In this document: positions 1-8,006 of the stretch, one piece after another | How the letters are laid out: each line of letters starts with the position of its first letter | Position numbering within the stretch: the stretch's first letter is position 1 | Assembly: GCA_024639625.1 (NCBI GenBank) | Contig: JAHEIA010000108.1 | Location: forward strand, 1-8,455 | DNA length: 8,455 bases | Direction of reading: 5' to 3' | From: Chromatiales bacterium | GTDB lineage: Bacteria > Pseudomonadota > Gammaproteobacteria > Chromatiales > Chromatiaceae | Position numbers and translations under genes: made by a program | The notes under the pieces: generated by a model | The model's input: the letters and a program-made list of their open reading frames with translations, nothing else | Database searches by the model: none | What the model was told of the DNA's origin: nothing

Positions 1-54
1 TCTCCGCTGCCTTCGGGGTCGCCAGTGATCGGTGATCGGCAATCCGCCGCGCAG

Positions 55-84
55 GCGCACCGGGGCCAGAGGCCCCGGACGCGC
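55..84. repeat. Strong GC-rich hairpin downstream of soxB
   Basis: CCGGGGCC (60-67), AGA, GGCCCCGG (71-78) is a perfect eight-pair inverted repeat with a three-base loop. Flanking GCGC at 55-58 and 81-84 can add four pairs across a small internal loop. It starts 18 bases past the soxB stop. There is no U-tract on the minus strand, so it is more likely a 3'-end stabilising stem or a rho-linked or internal-operon structure than a textbook intrinsic terminator. Bases 1-54 show no recognisable gene. Confidence 0.5.
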
Positions 85-102
85 GGCAGGCAGTATATAT
101 TG

Positions 103-1887
103 CTAAGAGCTGGTTTTCGGATAGTCCGCGATCCCTGGGTTACCGGCGACGCCAACCAGTTTCGGCGTGTTGATCTTGCCGATCTTGACCGTACCCTTCA
201 GCCGCAGATAGTCGGCCACTACGTCCCAGATGGGTCGCCCCGGCGACTGGGAGCCTACCGTAGCCCAACCCGCAACTACGTACTTCTTGTCGGCGTCGAT
301 CGGCGTGCCATCGTCGAGCGTCATGTCGCTGATACGGTTGCCGATCTCTTGAGCGGGATCGCAGACGTAGTCCAGGCCGCCAACGCGAACCATATCACCG
401 CCCTGTTGATAGTACGGGTCGCGATTGAACAGGTTGTCGCAGACGTCTTCCAGAATATTCTTGACGTCCGCGCCGGTCATCTCACGGCGGTAGGTCTCGG
501 GATAGGTGATGCAGGTCTGGTCCATCACGTGGTCCATGGTAATCTCCTGCCCCGGGAGCACCGAGGTGCCCCAGCGGAAGCCCGGCGACAGGGAGATCTG
601 CGCATCATTTACCTCGCGCAGGGCATCGCAGATGACCTGATCGAAAGTGCCGTTGAAGTTACCCCGGCGATACAAGGTTTCTTCCGTTATTGCCAGTTTC
701 TCCTCCAGTCGGTCCTTGTAGGGCGCCCGCACCTGCTCGATGTAGGCCTGCATCTCCGCGTCCGCCGGCAACAGGTTGGCGAACACCGGCAGTAACCGAT
801 AGCGGAAATCCCGCACCTTGCCGTCCTTAACGTCCAGGTCCATCACACCGAGAAACTTCCCGTTGGAACCCGCATTGGTAACCAGGGTCTTCCCTCCTCC
901 GTTCTCCACCACCGTCGGCGCGGGCATGCCGTCGTGAGTATGGCCGCCGAAGATCACATCGATTCCGCGAACCCGTGAGGCCATCTTCAGATCCACGTCC
1001 ATCCCGTTATGTGACAGCACTACCACGACGTCCGGTTTTTCCTCGGCGCGGATGGTGTCGATGATTCCCTGCATGCGCTCATCGGCAATGCCAAAGGTCC
1101 AATCCGGGATGAAGCGGCCCGGGTTCGCGATCGGGGTGTAGGGGAAGGCCTGTCCGACTACGGCGACCCGGACGCCGCCCACCTGTTTGATGGTGTAGGG
1201 CTTGAAGGCAGCGCCGGTGTCCTCGTTGAAGCCGGAAAAATCGGCGAATTTGTAATCGAACTGGGCGTCCTCTTTCACCTTGACGTTTTGAGCGACGAAG
1301 TCGCCGTTGAATTCACCGATGTTCTCGATCACTTCGTTGTCGAGATAGGTAAATTCCCAGTGCCCAGTCATCACGTCGACACCTAGAAGATTGCAGGCGC
1401 CGACCATGTCCTTGCCGCGAGTCCAGTACGCGGTCCCCGAACCCTGCCAGGTGTCGCCGCCGTCGAGCAACAGGCTGTTCCCCGGCCCGCGATCGTCGCG
1501 CAATCGCTGCACTAGGGTCTTGAGGTGGGAGAAACCACCTACCTTACCGTACTTTTTTGCGGCCGCATCGAAGTCGAGGAAGCTGAACGCGTGTGCTTCG
1601 ATCCCCCCGCCCGGGATTCCGAAGTGCCCCAGTAGGGCCTCACCGACCAGATGGGGTGGATTGCCGAACGCGCTACCGAACCCCAAATTCACGTTCGGCT
1701 CGCGGAAATAGATCGGGTTGAGCTGTGCATGAGTGTCGGTGATGTGCATCAGGCTCACATTCCCGAACTTGGGAATCTCATATAGGTCGGACGGCTGACG
1801 CATCGCGGCAAACACCGAAGAAGGCAGCATGCCTGCTGCCCCGGCCATTCCCAACAGCTTAACGAACTCTCGTCTCGATATGGTCAT
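103..1887 (-). CDS. soxB: SoxB, periplasmic thiosulfohydrolase of the Sox thiosulfate-oxidation pathway
   Basis: SoxB hydrolyses the terminal sulfonate from the cysteine S-thiosulfonate carried on SoxYZ, releasing sulfate in the periplasm. It is a 594-residue member of the dinuclear-metal (Mn) phosphoesterase/5'-nucleotidase superfamily, a normal SoxB length. A twin-arginine signal is visible: SRREFVK at residues 4-10, a hydrophobic stretch, then a VFA|A cleavage candidate near residue 27. Metal-site motifs follow in order: DTH (51-53), LLLDGGDTWQGSG (139-151), GHWEFTY (175-181), LSHNG (291-295) and GGHTHDG (314-320). GHWEF in place of the usual GNHE is characteristic of SoxB rather than of nucleotidases. 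The C-terminal half is the 5'-nucleotidase-type substrate domain. The ATG is supported by a GGAG 11 bases upstream and by the Tat signal that starts directly after it. No sox gene lies upstream; msrQ does, 233 bases away. SoxYZ, SoxXA and SoxCD are not in the window. Confidence 0.96.
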   Translation of the reverse strand: MTISRREFVKLLGMAGAAGMLPSSVFAAMRQPSDLYEIPKFGNVSLMHITDTHAQLNPIYFREPNVNLGFGSAFGNPPHLVGEALLGHFGIPGGGIEAHAFSFLDFDAAAKKYGKVGGFSHLKTLVQRLRDDRGPGNSLLLDGGDTWQGSGTAYWTRGKDMVGACNLLGVDVMTGHWEFTYLDNEVIENIGEFNGDFVAQNVKVKEDAQFDYKFADFSGFNEDTGAAFKPYTIKQVGGVRVAVVGQAFPYTPIANPGRFIPDWTFGIADERMQGIIDTIRAEEKPDVVVVLSHNGMDVDLKMASRVRGIDVIFGGHTHDGMPAPTVVENGGGKTLVTNAGSNGKFLGVMDLDVKDGKVRDFRYRLLPVFANLLPADAEMQAYIEQVRAPYKDRLEEKLAITEETLYRRGNFNGTFDQVICDALREVNDAQISLSPGFRWGTSVLPGQEITMDHVMDQTCITYPETYRREMTGADVKNILEDVCDNLFNRDPYYQQGGDMVRVGGLDYVCDPAQEIGNRISDMTLDDGTPIDADKKYVVAGWATVGSQSPGRPIWDVVADYLRLKGTVKIGKINTPKLVGVAGNPGIADYPKTSS

Positions 1888-1898
1888 GAAAATGTGAT

Positions 1899-1902
1899 CT
1901 CC
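1899..1902 (-). promoter_or_regulatory. Ribosome binding site of soxB
   Basis: GGAG on the minus strand sits 11 bases before the soxB ATG. Most of it lies inside a short dyad (TCCGC-TG-GCGGA on the plus strand, 1900-1911) that could partly mask it in the mRNA. An AT-rich stretch just upstream (about 1911-1928) is the likeliest promoter or leader region, but no convincing -35/-10 pair could be placed there. Confidence 0.5.
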
Positions 1903-1961
1903 GCTGGCGGATGTTTATTTGTCTATTGAGGGCCTGTTCAGCGACCCCGCTGGGAAAACCT

Positions 1962-1982
1962 GCGCGAGCTTGCGCTCCGCGC
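1962..1982 (-). terminator. GCAA-capped hairpin between msrQ and soxB (possible terminator or leader structure)
   Basis: Read on the minus strand, GCGC-G-GAGC-GCAA-GCTC-GCGC forms an eight-pair stem with one bulged base and a GNRA-type GCAA tetraloop closed by C-G, an unusually stable cap. Three bases later comes TTTT followed by CCC, a short and imperfect U-tract. It could end msrPQ transcripts or be part of the soxB leader. The sequence shows the fold potential; function is inferred. Confidence 0.35.
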
Positions 1983-2042
1983 AGCCGCGCACCGAGCGTG
2001 GCGCGCGCAATCGAGAGCCCAGGATTATAGGGTTCACGGTGA

Positions 2043-2076
2043 CTGTTGGGAAGGCAGTCGACCCCTCTCCCAACAG
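2043..2076. repeat. 9-bp perfect inverted repeat downstream of msrQ
   Basis: CTGTTGGGA at 2043-2051 is the exact reverse complement of TCCCAACAG at 2068-2076, with a 16-base spacer. A second looser pair surrounds it (GATTAT 2023-2028, ATAATC 2079-2084). It lies 44 bases past the msrQ stop. Neither strand has a T-run after the arm, so a classical intrinsic terminator is unlikely. An operator, an RNA stem that protects the 3' end, or chance are the options. Confidence 0.45.
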
Positions 2077-2120
2077 GGATAATCGGCTCGCCCTTAGTCA
2101 GGACGTTCGATCTTGGAAAT

Positions 2121-2693
2121 TTATTCCGTCTCCCGCCGCGCGGGTTGCCGCCGAACACGCAAAACGAGAAGAACGGCGAGGACCATGGCATAGGCTGCCG
2201 GTTCACTCCAGTCTGCCTTGGTCAGCCAGAAGAAGTGAACCACTCCGAGCGCAGCGCTCAGATAAACCAGGCGGTGCAGTTGCTTCCAGGTCGCGCCCAA
2301 ACGCCTCCGCATCGCCGCTGCCGAGGTGGCTGCCAGGGGGATCAGGAGAACGAAGGCAAGCATGCCGACCGCCACGTACGGGCGTCCGATGAGATCGCGA
2401 AAGATCTCAGGCCACATCAGGGACTGCCCGAGGATCAGCCAAATCAAGAAATGGGTCAGCGCATAGGCGAAGGCGAATAGCCCTAGCATTCGCCGATAAC
2501 GCAACAGCAAAGACCAGCGCAGGAGATTTCGCGCCGGTGTTACGGCCAGCGTCAGCAGGAGAAAGCGCAGTGCCCAATCCCCGCTCCGGTGGGTCAACTC
2601 CTCCACCGGATTCGCCCCCAGGTCACCGGTGACCGCGCGGCCAAACAGCACCATTCCGGGCGCTAGACAGCCGAGGACCACTATGTGCTTCAC
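2121..2693 (-). CDS. msrQ: MsrQ, haem-binding membrane subunit of the MsrPQ methionine sulfoxide reductase
   Basis: MsrQ (formerly YedZ) is an inner-membrane b-haem protein that carries electrons from the quinone pool to MsrP. This copy has 190 residues, near the family norm of about 200. Hydrophobic helices alternate with short loops in the ferric-reductase-like fold. Conserved histidines are visible at 81 (ALTHFLIW), 140 (KQLHRLVY) and 153 (VVHFFW). Other family hallmarks are the GANPVEELTHRSGDWAL segment (26-42), RRMLGLFAFAY (67-77) and RPYVAVG (104-110). The start used is GTG. It has no clear Shine-Dalgarno sequence and sits 20 bases past the msrP stop, so translational coupling is likely. 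The frame stays open upstream into the end of msrP as far as a stop at 2742-2744, with no ATG, GTG or TTG and only an ATT at 2723, so the true N-terminus is uncertain by up to about 10 residues. It ends in TAA. Confidence 0.93.
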   Translation of the reverse strand: MKHIVVLGCLAPGMVLFGRAVTGDLGANPVEELTHRSGDWALRFLLLTLAVTPARNLLRWSLLLRYRRMLGLFAFAYALTHFLIWLILGQSLMWPEIFRDLIGRPYVAVGMLAFVLLIPLAATSAAAMRRRLGATWKQLHRLVYLSAALGVVHFFWLTKADWSEPAAYAMVLAVLLVLRVRRQPARRETE

Positions 2694-2713
2694 AAACCGG
2701 CGAAGGAAGGGCG

Positions 2714-3655
2714 CTAGAAGAATTTTTTCAGATCCATACCGCTATACAGATCGCCGACTTGCGTAGCGTAACCATTGAATAACCGGGTCTCGCGTTTTGC
2801 CGCAAACAGACCGTCTCCGATATTGCGATGGTACTTCTGGCTCCACCTGGGGTGATCGATCTCCGGATTCACGTTAGCGAAGAAACCATACTCGTCAGCG
2901 GAAAGCGCGTTCCAGCTGGTCGGCGGCTGATGTTGCTGGAGATGGATCGCGACGATGGACTTAATGCTCTTGAATCCGTATTTCCACGGGACCACCAGGC
3001 GCAGCGGCGCGCCGTTCTGATTCGGCAGGATCTCGCCGTAGAGACCAGTTGCCAGAATCGTCAACGGATGCAAGGCCTCGTCGATACGCAGCCCTTCTCG
3101 ATACGGCCAGTCCAGTACCTTGGTGCGTTGCCCAGGCATCCGCTCCGGATCGTAAAGCGTCTCGAATGCGACATATTTCGCCTCGGACGTCGGTCGAAAC
3201 CGCTGCAGCAGAGAGCTCAACGGGAACCCGACCCAGGGTATGACCATGGCCCAAGCCTCGACACAGCGAAGCCGATAGATGCGTTCTTCTTGCGGGAACA
3301 GGCGCAACAGATCTTCGACGCCGATCTCGCCCGGGGCCTCGCAGGCACCCGTGATGCGGACCGACCAGGGCCGGGTCCGGAACTCCTTGGCTCGCTCCGC
3401 AGGATCGGGCTTTTTATAGCCAAATTCGTAGAAATTATTGTAGTTGACGACGTGCTCGTAATCCGTGGGCTCTTCTTCCGTGCTGAGCGGACTCTTGCGC
3501 AGTTCCGGGAGCTTCTCGGCGGCGCGAACCGCGGCAGGCAGCACGGCGGCGCCCGTTGCTGCCAGCGCGGCGCGCAAAAGGGTTCTGCGGCGTTGCCAGA
3601 CCTCGCGCCGCGTAATCTCCGACGGCAAGATATCGGATGGCCTGCGTATCAGCAT
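2714..3655 (-). CDS. msrP: MsrP, periplasmic molybdopterin methionine sulfoxide reductase catalytic subunit
   Basis: MsrP (formerly YedY) reduces methionine sulfoxide in envelope proteins, using electrons from MsrQ. The 313-residue product belongs to the sulfite oxidase molybdopterin fold. The twin-arginine signal is RRRTLL (22-27), then a hydrophobic stretch, with cleavage probably after VRA (43-45). Family landmarks are YNNFYEFG (72-79), RLRCVEAWAMVIPW (128-141) with the Mo-ligating cysteine at 131, PWKYGFKSIKSI, DEYGFFANVNP and DHPRWSQ. The C-terminus ends ...YSGMDLKKFF, like other MsrP proteins. The ATG at 3655 is preferred over an in-frame ATG at 3736. Family members typically begin M-L-I-x-R-P-x-D-I-x-P-S-E-I-T, and an AGAGAGA lies five bases upstream, while the extra 27 residues look unlike a signal peptide. 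It is not SoxC: no fused extra domain is present and msrQ follows directly. In Escherichia coli the pair responds to HOCl via HprSR; no such regulator is in this window. Confidence 0.96.
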   Translation of the reverse strand: MLIRRPSDILPSEITRREVWQRRRTLLRAALAATGAAVLPAAVRAAEKLPELRKSPLSTEEEPTDYEHVVNYNNFYEFGYKKPDPAERAKEFRTRPWSVRITGACEAPGEIGVEDLLRLFPQEERIYRLRCVEAWAMVIPWVGFPLSSLLQRFRPTSEAKYVAFETLYDPERMPGQRTKVLDWPYREGLRIDEALHPLTILATGLYGEILPNQNGAPLRLVVPWKYGFKSIKSIVAIHLQQHQPPTSWNALSADEYGFFANVNPEIDHPRWSQKYHRNIGDGLFAAKRETRLFNGYATQVGDLYSGMDLKKFF

Positions 3656-3660
3656 GCAAA

Positions 3661-3667
3661 TCTCTCT
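3661..3667 (-). promoter_or_regulatory. Ribosome binding site deciding the msrP start
   Basis: AGAGAGA on the minus strand, five bases before the ATG at 3655, is a moderate purine-rich Shine-Dalgarno match. It supports this start over the upstream ATG at 3736, which would put a non-conserved cysteine-containing 27-residue extension in front of the Tat signal. Confidence 0.45.
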
Positions 3668-3731
3668 GCGGCAATGGCAATGCCGAAGGCTCCCCGTAAG
3701 CATCCCGGTATCCCTCGCGAAGGGACGCATC

Positions 3732-3783
3732 CTCATACCTTAGCAGGGCCCTCGTCGTGCGCCCAATCTTTCTCCGGTATGAG
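3732..3783. repeat. 8-bp inverted repeat in the purL-msrP gap
   Basis: CTCATACC (3732-3739) and GGTATGAG (3776-3783) are perfect reverse complements separated by 36 bases. A further GGTAT at 3707-3711 pairs with ATACC at 3735-3739 and encloses a small TCCCT/AGGGA stem (3711-3715, 3721-3725). The arms lie upstream of msrP, where its promoter would be expected, so paired regulator half-sites are possible. No known operator consensus was recognised, and chance is not excluded. Confidence 0.35.
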
Positions 3784-3793
3784 TGCCGGCAAT

Positions 3794-3846
3794 GGCACCG
3801 AGGCGCTGATCCAAGGTTGCGGCTGCCTACTGCCGCCAGCGGTGCC
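3794..3846. repeat. Compound inverted repeat just after purL
   Basis: GGCACCG (3794-3800) pairs with CGGTGCC (3840-3846). Inside the 39-base loop, GCGGC (3819-3823) pairs with GCCGC (3832-3836). The structure begins 20 bases past the purL stop and could be a 3'-end stem. No U-tract follows on the minus strand, so it is not a standard intrinsic terminator. Confidence 0.3.
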
Positions 3847-3866
3847 CACACCAGCTACGCGGAATT

Positions 3867-6800
3867 TCAGTCCACCCAGACCCGCGCGTTGCGAAACAGG
3901 CGCAACCACGGACCGTCTTCGCCCCACTCGTCCGGGCGCCACGAATATTGAACGGAGCGAAACAGCCGCTCGGGATGGGGCATCATGATGGTGACCCGCC
4001 CATCGACATTGGTCAGACCCGTGATGCCCTGCGGCGAGCCATTCGGATTCGCCGGATAGCGGGCGGCCACACGGCCGCTATCGTCAACATAGCGCAGGGC
4101 CACCTGTGGCTGCAGCGTGGCAAGCTGTGTGTCGCTGGCGAATTCCGCCCTACCCTCACCGTGCGCAACCGCTACCGGGATCCGCGAACCCGCCATGCCT
4201 TGCAGCAGCACGGAGGAAGTGGACTGCACCTCGACAAGAACGCACCTGGCCTCGAACTGCTCGGACCGATTCCGCACGAAATGCGGCCAGGACTCCGTAC
4301 CGGGGATCAGTTCATGCAAATTCGACAACATCTGACAACCGTTGCAAACCCCCAGAGCAAAGGTATCGGGACGCTCGAAAAATGCAGCGAATTCCTCCCG
4401 CGCCCGGCTGTTGAAAAGGATCGACTTCGCCCACCCCTCACCGGCCCCGAGCACATCGCCGTAGGAAAACCCCCCACAAGCCGCCAACCCCTTGAACTGC
4501 GCGAGGGAGATACGACCCTCGATGATGTCGCTCATGTGGACATCAATGGTGTCGAATCCAGCCCGGTGGAAAGCGGCGGCCATCTCGATCTGACCGTTTA
4601 CCCCCTGCTCGCGCAGGATCGCCATGGGAGGCCTGACCCCCTTTTCGATAAAGGGCGCCGCCAGGTCTTCCTCCGGGTCGAAGCTCAGGACCGCACGCGG
4701 AGCGCCGGCCTCGGCCTGCTCGAGCGCAAGGAACTCCTCCGCCGCGCATTCCGGATTGTCGCGCAGGGATTGCAGGCGAAAGCTGGTTTCCGACCAGGCT
4801 CGCTGCAGATCGACACGGGGTAAATCCAGCAGCACACGGGGTCCCTGGCGAATCACGATCCGGTCATCCTCGTTGAGGGTGCCGATCACGTGGCAGTGGG
4901 ACCCGATGCCTGCGTCCTGCAGGGCCTTGAGGACGGTGTCCGTCTCCATGTGCTGCACCTGAAGAACGGCTCCGAGTTCCTCGCTGAACAACGCCGCTAG
5001 CGGCTCCCGATTCAAGGTGTCCAACATGACGCTGACACCGCAATGGCCGGCAAATGCCATCTCACAAAGAGTGGCGAACAGACCGCCGTCGGAACGGTCG
5101 TGATAGGCGATAAGTAGGTCGTCGCGGTTGAGTTCCTGCAGCACGTCGAAGAATTGTTTTAGCAGCCGGGGGTCGTCCAGGTCAGGCGCCGCATCGCCCA
5201 TTTGTCCGTAGGCCTGCGCCAACGCCGAACCACCGAGCCGATCCGCCCCTCTCCCAAGGTCCACCAGGATCAAGTCGCTGTCACCTCGATCGCATCGCAA
5301 CTGCGGCGTGAGCGTACGGCGCACGTCGAGCACCGGCGCGAATGCGGACACGATCAGGGATAGCGGAGCAGCCATGGTCCGCTCCGCTCCTTGTTCTTGC
5401 CAGACCGTTTTCATGGACAGGGAGTCCTTGCCCACCGGGATCGCCAATCCGAGCGCCGGACACAGTTCCCGGCCTACCGCATACACCATTTCGTACAGGC
5501 CTGCGTCATCTCCAGGATGGCCGGCCGCGGCCATCCAGTTGGCCGACAGTTTGATATCCCCCAGGAGCTCGATGTCCGCGGCAGCGATATTGGTGATTGC
5601 TTCTGCGATCGCCATGCGGGCGGAGGAGGCAGGGTCGATCAGCGCCAGGGGTGTTCGCTCACCCACGGCCATCGCCTCCCCCGCGTAGCCGTCGAAGTCC
5701 GCATTGGTAACCGCCACATCGGCGACCGGGATCTGCCACGGACCGACCATCTGATCCCGAGACACCAGGCCGGTGATGCTGCGATCGCCGATGGTGATCA
5801 GGAACGTCTTGTCCGCCACCGACGGAATGCGCAGGACTCGCTGCGCCGCCTCTTCCAGCGTCATGACGCCAAGATCCAACGCGGGCCGGTGGAGGCTCCG
5901 ACCCTTTACTTCGCGCAACATGCGCGGAGGCTTCCCGAACAACAACGGCATCGGGATATCGATCGGCGAATTATCGAAATACCCGTCGCCGAGCACCAGC
6001 TCCTGTTCCTCCGTAGCTTCGCCCACGACCGCGTAGGGACAGCGCTCCCGCTCGCAGATCCGCTTGAACGCTTCGAGCCGGTCGGCGGCGATGGCCATCA
6101 CGTAGCGTTCCTGGGATTCGTTGCTCCAGATCTGCATGGGCGACATGCCCGGGTCATCGCAGGGGATGGTGCGCAGCTCAAACCTGCCACCACGGCCGCT
6201 GTCATGCACCAACTCCGGCAAGGCATTGGAAAGACCTCCCGCCCCTACGTCATGCAGCCAGAGAATTGGATTGGCTTCGCCAAATGCCCAACAGCTGTCG
6301 ATCACCTCCTGGCAACGGCGTTGCATCTCCGGGTTGCTGCGCTGCACCGAGGCGTAATCCAGGTCCGCGGAACTACTGCCGCTATTCATCGAAGACGCGG
6401 CGCCGCCCCCGAGTCCGATCAGCATCGCCGGTCCACCAAGCACGACCAGCGGTGTACCCGGGGGGAATGCCTGTTTCGCGACGTGCTCGGCGCGAATGTT
6501 GCCCATACCGCCGGCTAGCATGATCGGCTTATGATAGCCGCGGAGTTCCTTTCCATCCGCACCCTGTACCTGTTGCTCGAAGGTGCGAAAATAGCCGCAC
6601 AGATTAGGCCTGCCGAATTCGTTGTTGAAGGCAGCGGCCCCGATGGGTCCCTCCAGCATGATGTCGAGCGCGGAAACGATACGCCCGGGTTTGCCGTGAT
6701 CCTGCTCCCACGGCTGCGCGAATCCAGGGATGCGCAGATTGGACACAGAGAACCCGGCAAGACCCGCTTTCGGCTTGCCCCCGCGCCCGGTAGCGCCCTC

Positions 6801-7757
6801 GTCCCGGATCTCTCCTCCAGAGCCGGTGGCGGCACCCGGGTACGGCGAGATCGCGGTCGGGTGGTTATGCGTTTCCACCTTCATCAACAGGTGGATCTCT
6901 TCATCCTGGTAGTGGTAACGGTGCTCTACTGGATCCACCAGGAACCGCCGCCCGTCCGCCCCGCGCACTACGGCCGCATTGTCACGATAGGCGGAAAGCA
7001 CGTTATCCGGCGAGCGTTCGGTGCTGTTGCGGATCATATGAAACAGGCTGGCGTCCTTTGGCCTGCCGTCAATGATCCAATCCGCGTTGAAGATCTTATG
7101 GCGACAATGCTCGGAATTCGCCTGGGCAAACATCATCAGCTCGACGTCTGTCGGGTTGCGTCCGAGCGCGGCAAAACTGCCAGCAAGGTATTCGATCTCG
7201 TCGTCCGATAAGGCGAGCCCCAATTCGCGATTCGCGACCTTCAGCGCGTCTTCGCCGGCGCCGATCACGTCCACGGTGGCGAGCGGTTGCGGATCGGCCT
7301 GGGCGAACAGGCATTCCCCCTCCTCTCGGGAGAAGAACACCGCCTCGGTCATGCGGTCATGAAGCAAGCCTACGACTCGATTGAGTTCCGCATCGGACAA
7401 CTCCCCGGCTTCGGCGCTGAGATAGTAGACGATTCCTCTCTCCAGCCGCCGGATTGAGCACAGGCCGCAGTTGCGGGCAATGTCCGTCGCCTTGGAAGAC
7501 CAGGGAGAGATCGTCCCCGGCCTGGGAAGCACGACCACAGACTGTCCCGCCGGCGGATGATCGGAAAAATTGGGTCCGTAGCGCAGGAGTCGGCGCAGAA
7601 CAGCGAGGTCCGCTTCGCTCGGGGTCCGTTCGACGTCGACGAAATGGATGTACTCCGCGAAGGGCTGAATCGCCCGGCCGACCTGTTCGGTCAGGCCCTG
7701 CGCCAGTTTGCGAAGACGAAATTCGGAAAAAGCAGGAGCACCTCGGAAGCTGAGCAT
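3867..7757 (-). CDS. purL: PurL, phosphoribosylformylglycinamidine (FGAM) synthase, large single-chain form
   Basis: PurL converts FGAR, glutamine and ATP to FGAM in the fourth step of de novo purine synthesis, in the cytoplasm. The 1296-residue length matches the fused proteobacterial type (E. coli about 1295) rather than the split PurLQS form. In order come an N-terminal PurS-like region (about 1-150), [18 protein letters not shown] (210-227), the first synthase domain with [19 protein letters not shown] (294-312) and [19 protein letters not shown] (314-332), a second synthase half with GDRSITG and [14 protein letters not shown], and a C-terminal class I glutaminase. The glutaminase shows LGVCNGCQM with the nucleophile cysteine at about 1138, and MPHPE with the His/Glu pair at 1261 and 1263. 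The start at 7757 matches the family opening (M-x-x-x-RG-x-PA-x-S-x-FR) and has AGGG six bases upstream. An in-frame ATG at 7799 would add 14 unconserved residues. All motifs are intact and no frameshift is seen. Confidence 0.98.
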   Translation of the reverse strand: MLSFRGAPAFSEFRLRKLAQGLTEQVGRAIQPFAEYIHFVDVERTPSEADLAVLRRLLRYGPNFSDHPPAGQSVVVLPRPGTISPWSSKATDIARNCGLCSIRRLERGIVYYLSAEAGELSDAELNRVVGLLHDRMTEAVFFSREEGECLFAQADPQPLATVDVIGAGEDALKVANRELGLALSDDEIEYLAGSFAALGRNPTDVELMMFAQANSEHCRHKIFNADWIIDGRPKDASLFHMIRNSTERSPDNVLSAYRDNAAVVRGADGRRFLVDPVEHRYHYQDEEIHLLMKVETHNHPTAISPYPGAATGSGGEIRDEGATGRGGKPKAGLAGFSVSNLRIPGFAQPWEQDHGKPGRIVSALDIMLEGPIGAAAFNNEFGRPNLCGYFRTFEQQVQGADGKELRGYHKPIMLAGGMGNIRAEHVAKQAFPPGTPLVVLGGPAMLIGLGGGAASSMNSGSSSADLDYASVQRSNPEMQRRCQEVIDSCWAFGEANPILWLHDVGAGGLSNALPELVHDSGRGGRFELRTIPCDDPGMSPMQIWSNESQERYVMAIAADRLEAFKRICERERCPYAVVGEATEEQELVLGDGYFDNSPIDIPMPLLFGKPPRMLREVKGRSLHRPALDLGVMTLEEAAQRVLRIPSVADKTFLITIGDRSITGLVSRDQMVGPWQIPVADVAVTNADFDGYAGEAMAVGERTPLALIDPASSARMAIAEAITNIAAADIELLGDIKLSANWMAAAGHPGDDAGLYEMVYAVGRELCPALGLAIPVGKDSLSMKTVWQEQGAERTMAAPLSLIVSAFAPVLDVRRTLTPQLRCDRGDSDLILVDLGRGADRLGGSALAQAYGQMGDAAPDLDDPRLLKQFFDVLQELNRDDLLIAYHDRSDGGLFATLCEMAFAGHCGVSVMLDTLNREPLAALFSEELGAVLQVQHMETDTVLKALQDAGIGSHCHVIGTLNEDDRIVIRQGPRVLLDLPRVDLQRAWSETSFRLQSLRDNPECAAEEFLALEQAEAGAPRAVLSFDPEEDLAAPFIEKGVRPPMAILREQGVNGQIEMAAAFHRAGFDTIDVHMSDIIEGRISLAQFKGLAACGGFSYGDVLGAGEGWAKSILFNSRAREEFAAFFERPDTFALGVCNGCQMLSNLHELIPGTESWPHFVRNRSEQFEARCVLVEVQSTSSVLLQGMAGSRIPVAVAHGEGRAEFASDTQLATLQPQVALRYVDDSGRVAARYPANPNGSPQGITGLTNVDGRVTIMMPHPERLFRSVQYSWRPDEWGEDGPWLRLFRNARVWVD

Positions 7758-7763
7758 CTCACA

Positions 7764-7767
7764 CCCT
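7764..7767 (-). promoter_or_regulatory. Ribosome binding site deciding the purL start
   Basis: AGGG on the minus strand lies six bases before the ATG at 7757, normal Shine-Dalgarno spacing. The alternative ATG at 7799 has GGGG directly abutting it, which is too close. Protein conservation also favours 7757. Confidence 0.5.
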
Positions 7768-7917
7768 GATCTCGCTCGTGGACTGAAGAAGACTATCATC
7801 CCCGATCCGGTGCTCGTCCGCCACGCAGAACGACCAGCGGTTGCCCGATCTTTGGTATCGCTTGCGCAGAACCGCCCCCGACGGAGCCCCGCTGCAGGTC
7901 ATGACCATCACTTTAGG

Positions 7918-7929
7918 GTTAACGCTTGC
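7918..7929. promoter_or_regulatory. PurR-box-like sequence upstream of purL (weak candidate)
   Basis: GTTAACGCTTGC matches 9 of 12 positions of the palindromic PurR core GCAAACGTTTGC known from enteric bacteria. It lies about 160 bases before the purL start. The rest of the 7758-8009 gap shows no gene and no convincing sigma-70 promoter. A 10-bp palindrome, GGTCATGACC, sits nearby at 7897-7906. PurR regulation is not established for sulfur-oxidising lineages, so this is a weak call. Confidence 0.2.
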
Positions 7930-8006
7930 CGGCCATTCCCTGCCTTACGGTCGACTCGACCCGCACGCCATGCGCCCTGTGGCCACCAGTTTTCGGATGA
8001 TACGCT

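Noticed and set aside
25..38. Tandem GTGATCG repeat at the left edge
   Set aside because: Only two 7-base copies; too short to distinguish from chance.
25..795. Long plus-strand open frame of 256 codons opposite the soxB 3' half
   Set aside because: It lies entirely antisense to conserved soxB apart from the first bases, shows no family motif and is low in helical or catalytic pattern. It is an open frame produced by GC-rich codon use.
103..1887. Assigning the gene as a 5'-nucleotidase (UshA type)
   Set aside because: The GHWEF motif in place of GNHE, the Tat rather than Sec signal, and the overall sequence fit SoxB.
1859..2206. Minus-strand 115-codon open frame spanning the msrQ end and the soxB start
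   Set aside because: It overlaps both genes out of frame, its composition is unlike its neighbours, and no clear ribosome site or motif was seen.
2714..3655. Reading the molybdopterin gene as soxC (sulfane dehydrogenase) because soxB is nearby
   Set aside because: Sequence landmarks (YNNFYEFG, DHPRWSQ, the C-terminus), the length of about 313 residues and the adjacent msrQ identify MsrP; no soxD cytochrome is present.
3656..3736. Extended msrP start at 3736
   Set aside because: The 27 additional residues contain cysteines and no conserved pattern, and would displace the Tat signal from the N-terminus; the start at 3655 has a ribosome site and matches family N-termini.
2828..3988. Plus-strand open frame of 386 codons across msrP and the purL end
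   Set aside because: It crosses two well-supported genes and their intergenic gap in antisense, is arginine- and proline-rich, and has no recognisable domain.
5391..6518. Plus-strand open frame of 375 codons opposite purL
   Set aside because: It is fully antisense to conserved purL, with an arginine/histidine-rich composition typical of a shadow frame.
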